A stretch of DNA of 64,000 bases from Lachnospiraceae bacterium (GTDB lineage Bacteria; Bacillota; Clostridia; Lachnospirales; Lachnospiraceae). This document shows, one piece after another, positions 33,892-43,972 of the stretch (position 1 is its first letter; the number at the start of each line of letters is the position of its first letter). Location of the stretch: the NCBI GenBank assembly GCA_022781985.1, contig JALESH010000021.1, positions 1 through 64,000 of the forward strand, written 5' to 3'. Below the pieces are notes generated by a model. That model saw only the letters and a list, made by a program, of their open reading frames with translations, did not search any database and was not told the origin of the DNA. The translations under genes were made by a program, and so were the position numbers.

Positions 33892-35571
33892 ATGATGAAG
33901 AACATTGAGAAAATGAAATTGAAAAAGCGGCTGAGTTTCGGATACACCGCTGTAATCGTCATGATGATTGTATCCTGTATGTTCTGTTTAGTGGGAATGC
34001 TGGTGCTCAGAATGACCTTTGACAGCTATTTGAACGGAGCGCAGAAGGCTGATACTGCCATTAAGAACTGTCGTATCAACACCAATATAGCAGGCAGGAA
34101 TCTGCGGGAAATGGTATTGAATGAGGATATGGGCTCCTATAGCAGCTACAGGGCTACTATTGAGGAGAAGGTGAATGAGATAGAAGGCTTTCTGTCAAAC
34201 CTGAAGGAAGCCGATGTGCTTCCTGCATCGAAATATCAGGAGTATGAGCAGCTGATCAGCGACTGGGGAGACGTAGCCTACAGCATCATGAAGGATGTGG
34301 AGAATGGCAACCATGAGGTGGCAGTTGACAGGATGCTGAATGAATGCGCCCCGGCTCTGAATAAGCTGATTACGCTGTCCGTTGCCATTGACAAGGAAGT
34401 GGATGAGCTCAAGGCAGAGGCGATCACTGCCAACAGAGTTGTGCTCTATGCCAGCATCGGCGCTATGCTCATTATACTGGTTCTGGCGTTTTTGATGGCA
34501 AGAGCCATTGCCAGCAGGGTCATTGATTCTATCATCAGGCCGGTTCGGGAGATCGAAAGAGTGGCAGGTGAGCTGTCACAGGGTAATCTGCACAGCAGGA
34601 TCGACTACGAATCAGAGGATGAGATCGGCGCTCTGGCAGAGAGCCTGAGGCAGTCTATTGCAGCCCTCAGTATCTATGTGGATGATATCGGAAGCATCAT
34701 GAAGGAATTCTCCACCGGCAACTTCAATGTGAACCTGCATACGGAATGGCTGGGAGATTTTAAGGAAATACGCAACTCCTTCAAAGGCTTTGAAGAGAGT
34801 ATGTCACAGACCATCAAGGGGATTCAGAGTGTGGCCAATGAGGTAAAGAGCGGCTCCGAGCAGGTGGCGCAAAGTTCTACCGACCTGGCACAGGGCGCTA
34901 CCGATCAGGCAGGGGTTACCCAGGAGCTGACGGCTACCCTGGAGAGTGTATCCGAGCAGGTAGCCCGGAATGCTGAGAATGCAATGGACATCAGCAAGCA
35001 GGTGGGGAACACTGGGGAGGCTATCATCCAAAGCAACGAAAAGATGCGTGAGATGGTGGAAGCCATGAAGGAAATCAATGATTCCTCCAGGGAGATCAGC
35101 AAGATCATCGCAACCATCAACGATATTGCGTCCCAGACCAATCTGCTGGCGCTGAATGCCTCCATTGAGGCAGCCAGGGCGGGAGAGGCAGGAAAAGGCT
35201 TTGCAGTGGTAGCGGATCAGGTTTCCGTACTTGCTACCCAGAGTGCTGATGCCGCCAAGGAATCTACTATATTGATAGAGACATCAGTAAGGGCTGTGGA
35301 AAAGGGCATGGTAGTGGCAGATGAGACAGCAAAGCAGCTGGAAGAGATCGTAACCGCTTCCAAGGTGGTGGCAGAGGAGGTCAGCAAGGTAGCCGTTGCC
35401 TTGGAAGAGCAGACAGAGGCCATATTCCAGATCAATCAGGGTGTGGAGCAGATCAACGATGTGGTACAGACCAACTCCGCAACCTCAGAGGAATGCGCAG
35501 CAGCCAGCCAGGAGATGAGTGGGCAGGCAAGCAGCCTGGAGGGACTTATCAGCAGGTTTGCAGTAAAATAA
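33892..35571 (+). CDS. Methyl-accepting chemotaxis protein (HAMP type)
   Basis: 559 residues. TM1 at about 18-46 and TM2 at about 183-205 enclose a helical extracellular sensor. A HAMP domain follows ([18 protein letters not shown]), then the long coiled-coil signalling domain with the conserved tip [22 protein letters not shown] that contacts CheA/CheW. The sensor looks like a four-helix bundle; its ligand is unknown. AAGGAGA sits 7 bases before ATG 33892. It probably feeds the flagella encoded later in the window. Confidence 0.94.
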   Translation: MMKNIEKMKLKKRLSFGYTAVIVMMIVSCMFCLVGMLVLRMTFDSYLNGAQKADTAIKNCRINTNIAGRNLREMVLNEDMGSYSSYRATIEEKVNEIEGFLSNLKEADVLPASKYQEYEQLISDWGDVAYSIMKDVENGNHEVAVDRMLNECAPALNKLITLSVAIDKEVDELKAEAITANRVVLYASIGAMLIILVLAFLMARAIASRVIDSIIRPVREIERVAGELSQGNLHSRIDYESEDEIGALAESLRQSIAALSIYVDDIGSIMKEFSTGNFNVNLHTEWLGDFKEIRNSFKGFEESMSQTIKGIQSVANEVKSGSEQVAQSSTDLAQGATDQAGVTQELTATLESVSEQVARNAENAMDISKQVGNTGEAIIQSNEKMREMVEAMKEINDSSREISKIIATINDIASQTNLLALNASIEAARAGEAGKGFAVVADQVSVLATQSADAAKESTILIETSVRAVEKGMVVADETAKQLEEIVTASKVVAEEVSKVAVALEEQTEAIFQINQGVEQINDVVQTNSATSEECAAASQEMSGQASSLEGLISRFAVK

Positions 35572-35594
35572 CAGATATCGATAAGAAGAATCAG

Positions 35595-35630
35595 CGGCTT
35601 TCGGCAAAGAATTGCAGGGAGCCGTTTTTT
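35595..35630 (+). terminator. Probable terminator of the first chemoreceptor
   Basis: CGGCTTTC (35595-35602) pairs with GGGAGCCG (35617-35624), with two G-U pairs, followed by six T. It starts 24 bases after the stop codon and ends just before the next promoter. Confidence 0.65.
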
Positions 35631-35634
35631 CTAC

Positions 35635-35663
35635 TTGTTTCTGCTGTAAATTCCATTTATAAT
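35635..35663 (+). promoter_or_regulatory. Sigma-A promoter of the second chemoreceptor gene
   Basis: TTGTTT (35635-35640) and a perfect TATAAT (35658-35663) with a 17-base spacer lie 55 bases ahead of the start codon. Confidence 0.65.
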
Positions 35664-35717
35664 AACTGTAATAGGTAATATGGTATTTATTATTTTGAGG
35701 TGATGGAGGATATTGGG

Positions 35718-37220
35718 ATGAGAGAGGTAAAAGTGGATCTGTCAGATGTGAGGGCGGCCGGGGAAAGCAGGAACCTGACCGTTATCAGCGCAAGCTGTAT
35801 TTTGTATGCCGTACTGACGGCCGCCTATCTCCTGCAGGTATTCAAGGGTGAGCGTTCTCTTTCCTATTTTTTGATTGTGATGCTGTGCTGTGCGCTGCCC
35901 TGCTTTTTTTCTTTGGCAGCCTATAGGCGCAAAAAAGACAGTGTGGCTGTTCGATACATAATCGGCGGAGGCTTTGCTCTGTTTTATGCCTATATTATTT
36001 TTACAGCAGCCACCCGAGTTACTTTTTGCTATATCGTGGTGGTCTATATTATCCTGACAGTTTATGTGGACAAATGGCTGTCCATGGGTCTGGGAGTGTA
36101 TGCGGTGGCAGTGAATGGGGCGGAAATGGTTTATCGGCTGTCCAAAGCGGGTATGAGCGCAGAGGATGTTATGGAGATGGAGATTGTTTTTGCCTGCCTG
36201 GTGTTTGCCGTTATTTTTACCTTTATGGCCCATACCAAAATCTCCCGGATCAATCAGGCTAATATAGAACGGGCTGAACGGGAGAAGAAGCAATCGGAGG
36301 AGCTGCTTGCCATGATGCTGGGAGTGGCGGATCGGCTCTGTGAGGATGTGAGCAGTGTCACCGAACGGACAGAGAATCTGAAGAATTCTATAGGCATAAC
36401 GCAGGGTATCATGGAGGAGTTTTCCAAGGGGACCGGAGAGGCGGCAGAGGCTATTTCCATACAGAAAAACAATACAGAGGAAATCAACAGGCAGATCGGC
36501 GAGGTGGGCGGAGTGACCGATGCCATGCTGTCTAACATCAATATAACAGAGGAGAAGCTGGAGGAGGAGAAGCAGGCCATCCGCCATTTGCTCCGGCAGG
36601 TGGAAAACTCAGAGGCGGCAGGCAGAAGGGTGGCTGTGGAGATGGAGAGCCTGATGGACTATGCAGGAAAGATGCAGGGGATCCTGGGCATGATCACCAG
36701 TGTAGCCAACCAGACGGCCATGCTGGCGCTGAATGCCAGCATTGAGGCAGCCCGGGCAGGGGAAGCGGGAAGGGGCTTTGCCGTGGTTGCATCGGAAATC
36801 TCCTCACTGGCCGGACAGACCAGAAAGGCTACAGGGGATATCAATGACTTGATCGGCAGTGTGACAACGGCTGTGGCCGAGGCGGCAGAGTCTATAGAAA
36901 GGCTGCTTGGCAGCAATGAACTGCAGTCAGAATTTATCAGTCAGACGGCAGGCAATTTTGACCAGATCGAGAAGGAGGTTGGGGAGATTTTTGACCAGAT
37001 TGGTCATTTGAAGAGAATGGTAGATGTGGTGGCTGCAGCCAACAGCGCTGTCAGTGAGAATATAGACAATGTGTTTGCCATCACAGAGGAAGTGACTGCA
37101 GGAGCAAACGAGACTCTTGAGGGAGGCCGCCATGATTTGGAAAGCATTGAGGGCATCGTGGGCATCATGCAGGATATCAGCAAAAGAACAGAGGAACTCA
37201 GGGGAAAAAGAGTGCATTAA
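35718..37220 (+). CDS. Chemoreceptor with multi-pass membrane sensor and no HAMP
   Basis: 500 residues. About six membrane segments fill residues 20-185 and almost no extracellular domain remains. No HAMP domain is seen before the cytoplasmic coiled coil, whose tip [22 protein letters not shown] is complete. The membrane part may sense redox state, membrane state or a small hydrophobic ligand. GGAGGA at 35705-35710 selects ATG 35718; ATG 35703 is an alternative. Although adjacent to the other receptor, it has its own promoter and terminator. Confidence 0.88.
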   Translation: MREVKVDLSDVRAAGESRNLTVISASCILYAVLTAAYLLQVFKGERSLSYFLIVMLCCALPCFFSLAAYRRKKDSVAVRYIIGGGFALFYAYIIFTAATRVTFCYIVVVYIILTVYVDKWLSMGLGVYAVAVNGAEMVYRLSKAGMSAEDVMEMEIVFACLVFAVIFTFMAHTKISRINQANIERAEREKKQSEELLAMMLGVADRLCEDVSSVTERTENLKNSIGITQGIMEEFSKGTGEAAEAISIQKNNTEEINRQIGEVGGVTDAMLSNINITEEKLEEEKQAIRHLLRQVENSEAAGRRVAVEMESLMDYAGKMQGILGMITSVANQTAMLALNASIEAARAGEAGRGFAVVASEISSLAGQTRKATGDINDLIGSVTTAVAEAAESIERLLGSNELQSEFISQTAGNFDQIEKEVGEIFDQIGHLKRMVDVVAAANSAVSENIDNVFAITEEVTAGANETLEGGRHDLESIEGIVGIMQDISKRTEELRGKRVH

Positions 37221-37236
37221 GAGAAATCGCTGCCAT

Positions 37237-37273
37237 AAAAAAACAACCCATATGACGGAATGGGTTGTTTTTT
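37237..37273. terminator. Bidirectional terminator between chemoreceptor and rpsT
   Basis: AAACAACCCA (37241-37250) pairs exactly with TGGGTTGTTT (37261-37270), with A runs before and T runs after. It ends the plus-strand receptor gene and the minus-strand rpsT gene. Confidence 0.92.
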
Positions 37274-37287
37274 ATCCTTATATCTTA

Positions 37288-37551
37288 TTAAGCAATCTTA
37301 TTTACAGCCTGACTCAGCCTGGATACTTTTCTGGAAGCAGTGTTTTTATGATATACACCCTTAGAAGCAGCTTTGTCGATAGCTGATATAGCAGCCAGTA
37401 ATGCGGCAGAAGCAGCAGACTTATCCTGTGCTGCCACAGCAGCATTTACTTTCTTTATAGCTGTTTTCACACCTGATTTGATCGCCTTATTTCTGTCAGC
37501 CTTTGTTCTGTTCACTAGAATTCTTTTTTTTGCAGACTTGATGTTAGCCAA
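37288..37551 (-). CDS. rpsT: 30S ribosomal protein S20
   Basis: 87 residues, Lys/Ala-rich and helical, beginning ANIKSAKKRILVN after the first residue, as in all S20 proteins. It binds 16S rRNA in the small subunit. The start is a TTG at 37551 with AGGAGGT 7 bases upstream; the ATG at 37560 lies inside the ribosome-binding spacing and is rejected. It has its own strong promoter and terminator and is a single-gene unit. Confidence 0.96.
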   Translation of the reverse strand: MANIKSAKKRILVNRTKADRNKAIKSGVKTAIKKVNAAVAAQDKSAASAALLAAISAIDKAASKGVYHKNTASRKVSRLSQAVNKIA

Positions 37552-37650
37552 GAACCACACCTCCTATTGTTTCATCACCTTGATATAGTCAGTTTGAAAG
37601 TATCTCATTAAAGCCGGACACGGACGTCTTAATGTAAATACGCTCGTATA

Positions 37651-37679
37651 ATTGTAGAATAAGAGTTTGTGTATGTCAA
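37651..37679 (-). promoter_or_regulatory. Strong sigma-A promoter of rpsT
   Basis: On the minus strand, a perfect TTGACA (complement of 37674-37679) and TACAAT (complement of 37651-37656) are 17 bases apart. The leader to the TTG start is about 95 bases long. Confidence 0.88.
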
Positions 37680-37795
37680 TACATAATTCATTTTTTTTTG
37701 TTAAAAATATGGGGTAGGAGAGTCTGGCGGCAGCTGCAGCGACAAACGGTTTTGCCTGCATAGACTAAACAAAGAAAAGGTTTGGGAGCGGACAG

Positions 37796-38662
37796 ATGAG
37801 TTGTTTTCAGGTAAGAACGGATTTGGCACTGGAGGCCAGAGAGAGTATTGGAGAAACGAAGGAAGAAATCCGGGGAGTCAGCGTGGAAGAGACCTATGAT
37901 GAGGAGAATGAAATCAGGATAACCAGGGTGGTGATCGAGACCAGGAATGCTGCAAAGGCCATGGGAAAGCCCATGGGAGTCTATGTCACCCTGGAGGCTC
38001 CCGGAATGGTGGAGCAGGAGGAAAATTACCATCAGGAAATCTCATCTGCTCTGGCAGGGGAGCTGAGGGAGATTATCCCGGATTCCGAGAGGGAGCAGTC
38101 TGTTTTGGTGGTGGGACTGGGCAACCGGGATGTGACGGCAGATGCCCTGGGGCCTAATGTGGCAGATAACCTTTTTGTCACCAGGCACGTGGTAAAGGAG
38201 TATGGAAAGGCAGCCTATAGCAAGTCCCGGATGCATATGATAAGCTGCATCGTTCCCGGAGTGATGGCAAAGACAGGCATGGAAAGCGCGGAAATTGTCA
38301 AAGGGGTGGTGGAGCAGACATCCCCTGATGTGGTGATCGTGGTGGATGCCCTGGCAGCCAGGTCAACCAGAAGGCTCAATCGTACGATCCAGATTACCAA
38401 TACGGGTATCCATCCGGGATCGGGAGTGGGCAATCACAGAAATGGGCTGACCGAGGAGAGTCTGCAGGTGCCGGTCATTGCAATAGGGGTTCCCACGGTG
38501 GTGGACGCGGCCACCATCGTAAGTGATGCCACTGCAGGACAGACCAACGGAAGCCCGGCTGAGCTGAGCAATATGTATGTAACCAGCAAGGATGTGGACT
38601 ATCAGGTCAGGCAGATCGGACACATCATCTGCGATGCAATTAACGAAGCCCTGGAATTATAG
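37796..38662 (+). CDS. gpr: GPR endopeptidase (spore germination protease)
   Basis: 288 residues. Gpr degrades small acid-soluble spore proteins when spores germinate. The N terminus FQVRTDLALEARE resembles the SASP-like pro-sequence that is removed on activation. VVGLGNRDVTADALGP and the VVIVVDALAARS motif are characteristic of the family. GGGAG lies 7 bases before ATG 37796. With spoIIP next to it, this shows that the organism forms spores. No sigma-G promoter could be fixed upstream. Confidence 0.96.
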   Translation: MSCFQVRTDLALEARESIGETKEEIRGVSVEETYDEENEIRITRVVIETRNAAKAMGKPMGVYVTLEAPGMVEQEENYHQEISSALAGELREIIPDSEREQSVLVVGLGNRDVTADALGPNVADNLFVTRHVVKEYGKAAYSKSRMHMISCIVPGVMAKTGMESAEIVKGVVEQTSPDVVIVVDALAARSTRRLNRTIQITNTGIHPGSGVGNHRNGLTEESLQVPVIAIGVPTVVDAATIVSDATAGQTNGSPAELSNMYVTSKDVDYQVRQIGHIICDAINEALEL

Positions 38663-38718
38663 AAGCTTTTCCCACATATAATGGACTGGTATATTTTAGC
38701 AGATCAGAGGTGGGGCAG

Positions 38719-40101
38719 TTGTATTCCGGAGGCAGGAGCAGAAAAACGGGAGGGAAAAAAAGGGCAGCGGCAGGCGCTATGGCGTTCCTGGCCGGAATGG
38801 CGTTGCTCTGCGCCCTGTTGGCCACTCCCGGAGATGAAAAGTCGCAGGAAAAAGGTAGGCTTCAAAAAAAGGCTGTCTTGTGGCTGCAGGAGCAGACAGG
38901 AAGAGCCTATATGCCTGTTTTTGCGTTTGTGGAAGAAGAGACAGGCATGAGAGGAGGCATTCTGGAGCAGCTTGGAAAATATTTTCTTTCAGGCACCCCT
39001 CTTTTGGCCTATGGCAGTGAGCAGGAAAACGGACAGATCGGGATAGAGGATAAGGAAACCCATGATCTGCTCATCAGGCAGGAGGGAAGTGATGAGGAAA
39101 GAAAGGAGCTGGAGGACGGCTCACTGGAGTATGACCAGGGGGCACTCCATATAGACAGTGACCTGCATAAGGCCATGCAGGATGAAAACAGTCGCCACAG
39201 CCAGGTTCAGGAGGAGGCGGATCCCATACCGGAGGAGCGGCCGGAGGACACAGGGGGCTTTCAGAAGGCCTTGAAAAAAAGCTATGAATATAATTGGGGG
39301 GAGCTGAAGGAATATGAGGACATTGTTTCGGCCTTCTATGCCATAGACAATACCACTTCTGTCTCAGATCAGAGGCTGAATCTGGAAAATCTTTTGGGAA
39401 AGGATATGAGGGTTTCCGGAGAGGGATCCGGGGAGGGCTATCAGATCCTGATCTATCATACCCATTCCCAGGAGGGATTTGTGGATTCTGTAAAGGGGGA
39501 TCCCTCAACCACCATCGTGGGCGCCGGGGAGAAGCTGGCGCGTCTGCTGGAGGAGAACTATGGTTTCCGGGTTCTGCATCATACCGGAGAGTATGATGTG
39601 GAGGCCAGAGATTATGCCTATTCCAATTCTCTGCCCGCCATCAGCCAGGTATTGGCTCGGAATCCGGAGATTCAGGTGGTGATAGACCTCCACCGGGATG
39701 CGGTGGCAGAAGGCCGGAAGCTGGTGGTGGACCTGGACGGCAGGCCCACTGCCCAGTTCATGTTTTTCAACGGACTCAGCAGAACCAGGGAAAACGGAGA
39801 CATCTCCTATCTGGAAAATCCTTACATAGACCACAATCTGGCCTTTTCCTTCCAGGCTCAGGTTGCCTGCAACGAATACTATCCCGGCCTGGCGAGAAGG
39901 ATCTATCTGAAGGCCTATCGATACAACATGCATCTGAGGGCACAGTGTATGCTGGTGGAGCTGGGGGCCCAGACCAATACGGTGGAGGAAATCATGAATG
40001 CCGTGGATCCCCTGGCCCACGTGATCGCCAAGGTACTGAGCGGGGAGACAGGAGATCAGGCCAGGGAGGCAGCAGGCATTGAACTGGACAACGGCGGCTG
40101 A
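38719..40101 (+). CDS. spoIIP: Stage II sporulation protein P
   Basis: About 460 residues. SpoIIP is a cell-wall amidase/endopeptidase that drives engulfment of the forespore. After a basic start comes one membrane anchor (about 18-36), an acidic linker, and the enzyme domain with YHTHSQEGF, VGAGEKLARLLEENYG and VIDLHRDAV. The TTG at 38719 is chosen because AGAGGTG ends 6 bases before it; the GTG at 38710 overlaps that site. It lies 56 bases after gpr. Confidence 0.92.
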   Translation: MYSGGRSRKTGGKKRAAAGAMAFLAGMALLCALLATPGDEKSQEKGRLQKKAVLWLQEQTGRAYMPVFAFVEEETGMRGGILEQLGKYFLSGTPLLAYGSEQENGQIGIEDKETHDLLIRQEGSDEERKELEDGSLEYDQGALHIDSDLHKAMQDENSRHSQVQEEADPIPEERPEDTGGFQKALKKSYEYNWGELKEYEDIVSAFYAIDNTTSVSDQRLNLENLLGKDMRVSGEGSGEGYQILIYHTHSQEGFVDSVKGDPSTTIVGAGEKLARLLEENYGFRVLHHTGEYDVEARDYAYSNSLPAISQVLARNPEIQVVIDLHRDAVAEGRKLVVDLDGRPTAQFMFFNGLSRTRENGDISYLENPYIDHNLAFSFQAQVACNEYYPGLARRIYLKAYRYNMHLRAQCMLVELGAQTNTVEEIMNAVDPLAHVIAKVLSGETGDQAREAAGIELDNGG

Positions 40102-40192
40102 ACTGTGATATACTTACTCCGATTATAAAGGAACAGAGGCATCGGCCGGATAGGGATGCCCGGGCAGGGATGCACAGCAACGGAGGAAATCA

Positions 40193-42007
40193 ATGTCAGG
40201 GACAGAGCAGAGTAAAATAAGAAACTTTTGTATTGTGGCACATATTGATCATGGAAAATCCACTTTGGCGGACCGTATCATAGAAAAAACAGGGCTGCTG
40301 ACCAGCAGGGAGATGCAGGCCCAGGTACTGGACAATATGGAGCTTGAGAGGGAGAGAGGGATTACCATCAAGGCCCAGACCGTCCGTATCATCTACAAGG
40401 CCCGGGACGGAGAGGAATATATCTTCAACCTGATCGACACGCCGGGGCATGTGGATTTTAACTATGAGGTCAGCAGGAGCCTGGCTGCCTGTGACGGAGC
40501 CATCCTGGTGGTGGATGCAGCCCAGGGGATTGAGGCTCAGACACTGGCTAACGTATATCTGGCTCTGGACCACGATCTGGATGTGTTTCCTGTGATCAAT
40601 AAGATCGATCTGCCCAGTGCGGAGCCCCAGCGGGTGAAGGATGAGATCGAGGATGTGATCGGCTTGGAGGCTCAGGATGCCCCTATGATTTCGGCAAAAA
40701 ACGGCATCGGTATCGAGGAGGTGCTGGAGGCTGTGGTCCACAGGCTGCCGGCTCCCGGGGGCAGCCCGGATCACCCCCTGCAGGCACTGATCTTTGATTC
40801 CCTCTATGATTCCTACAAAGGGGTCATTGTATTCTGCCGGATCAAGGAGGGCAGGGTCAGAAAGGGAACCCGGATACAGATGATGGCTACAGGAGCCAGG
40901 GCTGAGGTGGTGGAGGTGGGCTATTTCGGGCCGGGACAGTTTCTTCCCTGTGAAGAGCTGTCCGCCGGGATGGTAGGCTACATCACGGCCTCCATCAAGA
41001 ATGTGAAGGATACCGCCGTGGGAGATACCATCACGGATGCAGCCAATCCCTGCAGGGAGCCGCTGCCCGGATATAAAAAGGTAAACCCCATGGTCTACTG
41101 CGGACTGTACCCGGCGGACGGAGCTAAGTATCCGGATCTGCGGGATGCCCTGGAGAAGCTGCAGCTCAATGACGCTGCCCTGCAGTATGAGCCGGAGACC
41201 TCCATCGCCCTGGGCTTCGGCTTCCGCTGTGGGTTCCTGGGACTGCTGCACCTGGAGATCATCCAGGAACGTCTGGAGAGGGAATACAATCTGGATCTTG
41301 TGACTACGGCTCCGGGTGTTGTCTACCGGGTATATAAGACCAATGGGGAGATGATTGAACTGACCAATCCGGCCAATCTGCCGGAGCCTACTGAGATAGA
41401 GCGGATGGAGGAGCCCATCGTCAGCGCGGAGATCATGGTGACCACAGAATTTATCGGCTCCATCATGGAGCTGTGCCAGGAGAGGCGGGGGCGGTATCTG
41501 GGTATGGAGTACATGGAGGAAACCAGGGCTCTGCTGAAATATGAGCTGCCCCTGAATGAGATTATCTATGATTTCTTTGATGCCTTAAAATCCCGTTCCA
41601 GAGGCTACGCCTCCTTCGACTACGACCTGAAGGGCTATGAGGAATCCCGTCTGGTGAAGCTGGATATCCTGATCAACAGGGAAGAGGTAGATGCCCTTTC
41701 TTTCATTGTCCATGCGGACAGCGCCTATGAGCGGGGCAGGAGGATGTGTGAGAAGCTCAAGGACGAGATCCCCAGGCATCTGTTCGAGATTCCCATCCAG
41801 GCAGCTGTGGGAGGAAAGGTCATAGCCAGGGAGACGGTAAAGGCCATGCGTAAGGATGTGCTGGCTAAGTGCTATGGCGGCGACATCACCAGAAAGAAGA
41901 AACTGCTGGAAAAGCAGAAGGAAGGGAAAAAGCGGATGCGCCAGATCGGCAGCGTAGAGATACCGCAGAAGGCATTTATGAGCGTTCTGAAGCTGGATGA
42001 CAGATGA
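40193..42007 (+). CDS. lepA: Elongation factor 4 (back-translocating GTPase)
   Basis: 604 residues. LepA is a ribosome-bound GTPase used under stress and in ribosome assembly. GTPase motifs are [21 protein letters not shown] and NKIDLP. The C-terminal family-specific domain ends in [18 protein letters not shown]. It is complete. The stop overlaps the hemW start by 4 bases, so translation is coupled. Confidence 0.97.
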   Translation: MSGTEQSKIRNFCIVAHIDHGKSTLADRIIEKTGLLTSREMQAQVLDNMELERERGITIKAQTVRIIYKARDGEEYIFNLIDTPGHVDFNYEVSRSLAACDGAILVVDAAQGIEAQTLANVYLALDHDLDVFPVINKIDLPSAEPQRVKDEIEDVIGLEAQDAPMISAKNGIGIEEVLEAVVHRLPAPGGSPDHPLQALIFDSLYDSYKGVIVFCRIKEGRVRKGTRIQMMATGARAEVVEVGYFGPGQFLPCEELSAGMVGYITASIKNVKDTAVGDTITDAANPCREPLPGYKKVNPMVYCGLYPADGAKYPDLRDALEKLQLNDAALQYEPETSIALGFGFRCGFLGLLHLEIIQERLEREYNLDLVTTAPGVVYRVYKTNGEMIELTNPANLPEPTEIERMEEPIVSAEIMVTTEFIGSIMELCQERRGRYLGMEYMEETRALLKYELPLNEIIYDFFDALKSRSRGYASFDYDLKGYEESRLVKLDILINREEVDALSFIVHADSAYERGRRMCEKLKDEIPRHLFEIPIQAAVGGKVIARETVKAMRKDVLAKCYGGDITRKKKLLEKQKEGKKRMRQIGSVEIPQKAFMSVLKLDDR

Positions 42008-43158
42008 GGAGGAAGCTGAGTGTTTATATCCATATTCCATTCTGTGTAAAAAAATGCTTCTATTGTGACTTTCTCTCCTTCCCGGCTCCGGCGGAGGAGA
42101 GAGAGGTCTATGTGCAGGCGCTTTTGAGGGAGATAGAGGCAGAGGCAGCCCGGTATGCAGGCGATAGGATAGAGACGGTTTTTTTTGGAGGAGGAACGCC
42201 GTCCCTGCTGTGGGAAGGGCAGATCGGGAATGTTTTGGAACGGCTTGCCTCCTTGCTTTCTCTCAGCGGCGATGCAGAGATCACCATGGAGGTCAATCCG
42301 GGAACGGCAGCGGGAGATCGGCTGAAGGGCTATCGGAGGGCGGGAGTGAACCGGCTGAGCATCGGAACCCAGTCCCTGCAGGATGGGGAGCTGGCCCGGC
42401 TGGGAAGGATACACAGGGCGGAAGATTTTTATAAAACCTATGAAGCGGCCAGAGGGGCAGGCTTTGAAAATATCAATGTGGATATCATGGCGGCTCTGCC
42501 GGGCCAGAAGGAAGAGGCTTATATGGATACCCTCCACAGAGTGGCGGAGGTGGGGCCGGAGCACATCTCGGCCTACAGCCTGATCGTGGAGGAAAATACA
42601 CCCTTCTGGGAGTTGTACGGAGAAGGCCGGCAGCCGGCAGGGCAGCCCCCGCTGCCTGCTGAGGAAGAGGAAAGAAGGCTGGACGGGGCCACAGAGAGGT
42701 TTCTGGAGGCACAGGGCTATCGACGCTATGAGATCTCCAATTATGCTAGGGAGGGGTGGGAATGCCGTCATAATATGGCCTGCTGGAAAAGGTATGACTA
42801 TGTGGGCTTTGGACTGGGCGCGGCTTCAATGGTGGACAATGTGCGCTGGAGGAACACCCCGGATATGTCCTGTTATTTGGCGGGCGCAGGCGGCCCCGGG
42901 GACGGTATCCGGGAACAGGTGCAGAGGCTGAGTGAGGCAGAGCAGATGGAGGAATTCATGTTCCTAGGGCTCCGGCTCACAGAGGGGGTTTCAGCGGAGG
43001 ATTTCGGGAGGCTGTTCGGCAGGGATATTTATCAGGTGTATGGAAAAACCATTGAGAAGCTGAGCCGGCAGGGTCTTCTTCTGGCTGGCCGACGTCTTCG
43101 TCTGACGCCCTATGGACGAGACATCAGTAACTATGTGATGGCAGAGTTTTTATTTTGA
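42004..43158 (+). CDS. hemW: HemW-like radical SAM haem chaperone
   Basis: 384 residues. The radical SAM cluster motif is CxxxCxxC in [14 protein letters not shown], followed by [11 protein letters not shown] and [11 protein letters not shown]. The family was long named after coproporphyrinogen oxidase (HemN), but HemW is a haem-binding chaperone. A C-terminal HemN domain is present. The order gpr-spoIIP-lepA-hemW matches Bacillus. It appears to end the operon, since a promoter follows. Confidence 0.93.
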   Translation: MRRKLSVYIHIPFCVKKCFYCDFLSFPAPAEEREVYVQALLREIEAEAARYAGDRIETVFFGGGTPSLLWEGQIGNVLERLASLLSLSGDAEITMEVNPGTAAGDRLKGYRRAGVNRLSIGTQSLQDGELARLGRIHRAEDFYKTYEAARGAGFENINVDIMAALPGQKEEAYMDTLHRVAEVGPEHISAYSLIVEENTPFWELYGEGRQPAGQPPLPAEEEERRLDGATERFLEAQGYRRYEISNYAREGWECRHNMACWKRYDYVGFGLGAASMVDNVRWRNTPDMSCYLAGAGGPGDGIREQVQRLSEAEQMEEFMFLGLRLTEGVSAEDFGRLFGRDIYQVYGKTIEKLSRQGLLLAGRRLRLTPYGRDISNYVMAEFLF

Positions 43159-43167
43159 TAAAAAATC

Positions 43168-43196
43168 TTGATATTTTTACCATATCTTTGTATAAT
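43168..43196 (+). promoter_or_regulatory. Sigma-A-like promoter upstream of sigK
   Basis: TTGATA (43168-43173) and TATAAT (43191-43196) are exactly 17 bases apart. They begin 10 bases after hemW and leave a leader of about 105 bases before sigK. Confidence 0.75.
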
Positions 43197-43307
43197 ATAG
43201 ATAATTCCGAATATAGGCTCTTATGTTTGAGTGAATTTACCGGGTGGAAAGGCACCTGCAAGGCAGCAAGGTCATAGAATATAATAAATTGACTTTGGGG
43301 GCGCCTT

Positions 43308-43961
43308 TTGAAAACTTTTCAAAAACCTTTAACTGCGGAAGAAGAAGCCCATTATATCCGGATGCTGCAGGAAGGGAGCAGCACAGAGGCCGGTGAGGCA
43401 AGAGAGATCCTGATCGAACGCAACCTGCGTCTGGTTGCCCACATTGCCAAGAAGTATCAGAACGTGGACGAAGATATGGAAGATCTGATTTCCATTGGAA
43501 CCATAGGACTTATCAAGGCAGTAGCCTCATTTGATTCGGGCAAGGGGAAGCTGAGCACATATGCCTCCCGATGCATCGACAATGAGCTGCTGATGCTGCT
43601 GCGGTCGAAAAAGAAAACCTCAAAGGAGGTATCTTTATATGAACCGATAGGTACAGATAAAGAAGGAAATGAGATTAATTTGCTGGATATCATAGAAGCG
43701 GAGCAGGTGGATGTGGCGGATAAAATGGAGCTGGCTGCCAATTTAAGGAAGCTGGCTCGTATCCTGCAGAGGTTGGAGGGACGGGAAAGGGAGATCATCT
43801 ATCTGAGGTATGGGATCTCCACAGGCAGGGAAGTGACACAGAGGGAAATCGGAGAGATGCTGGGAATATCCAGAAGCTATGTGTCGCGGATTGAAAAAAG
43901 GGCACTGAATAAATTGAGAAAAGGCTTTGAGAAAGAAAATAATATGAAATACGACAGATAG
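43308..43961 (+). CDS. sigK: Sporulation sigma factor K
   Basis: 217 residues. SigK directs late mother-cell transcription during sporulation. The opening FQKPLTAEEEAHYIRML, region 2 (DLISIGTIGLIKAVASFDSGKG) and region 4 helix-turn-helix (TQREIGEMLGISRSYVSRIEKRA) are typical. The coding frame is unbroken, with no skin-type insertion. The start is a TTG at 43308 behind a G run. The N terminus has no long pro-sequence, as in several Clostridia. It is followed at 11 bases by the HD protein gene. Confidence 0.93.
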   Translation: MKTFQKPLTAEEEAHYIRMLQEGSSTEAGEAREILIERNLRLVAHIAKKYQNVDEDMEDLISIGTIGLIKAVASFDSGKGKLSTYASRCIDNELLMLLRSKKKTSKEVSLYEPIGTDKEGNEINLLDIIEAEQVDVADKMELAANLRKLARILQRLEGREREIIYLRYGISTGREVTQREIGEMLGISRSYVSRIEKRALNKLRKGFEKENNMKYDR

Positions 43962-43972
43962 GGGGAGAAACC

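Noticed and set aside
37564-37761. 65-codon minus-strand frame upstream of rpsT
   Set aside because: It overlaps the strong rpsT promoter and has no recognisable motif.
37680-37795. A sigma-G promoter for gpr
   Set aside because: GCATAGACTA resembles the -10 box only weakly and no matching -35 was found.
43261-43300. A sigma-E promoter for sigK
   Set aside because: GTCATAG is present but no CATACA-like -10 box stands at the right distance.
43197-43307. A cyclic di-GMP riboswitch ahead of sigK and the HD-GYP-like gene
   Set aside because: The conserved GEMM core blocks were not found; only a simple pairing is visible.
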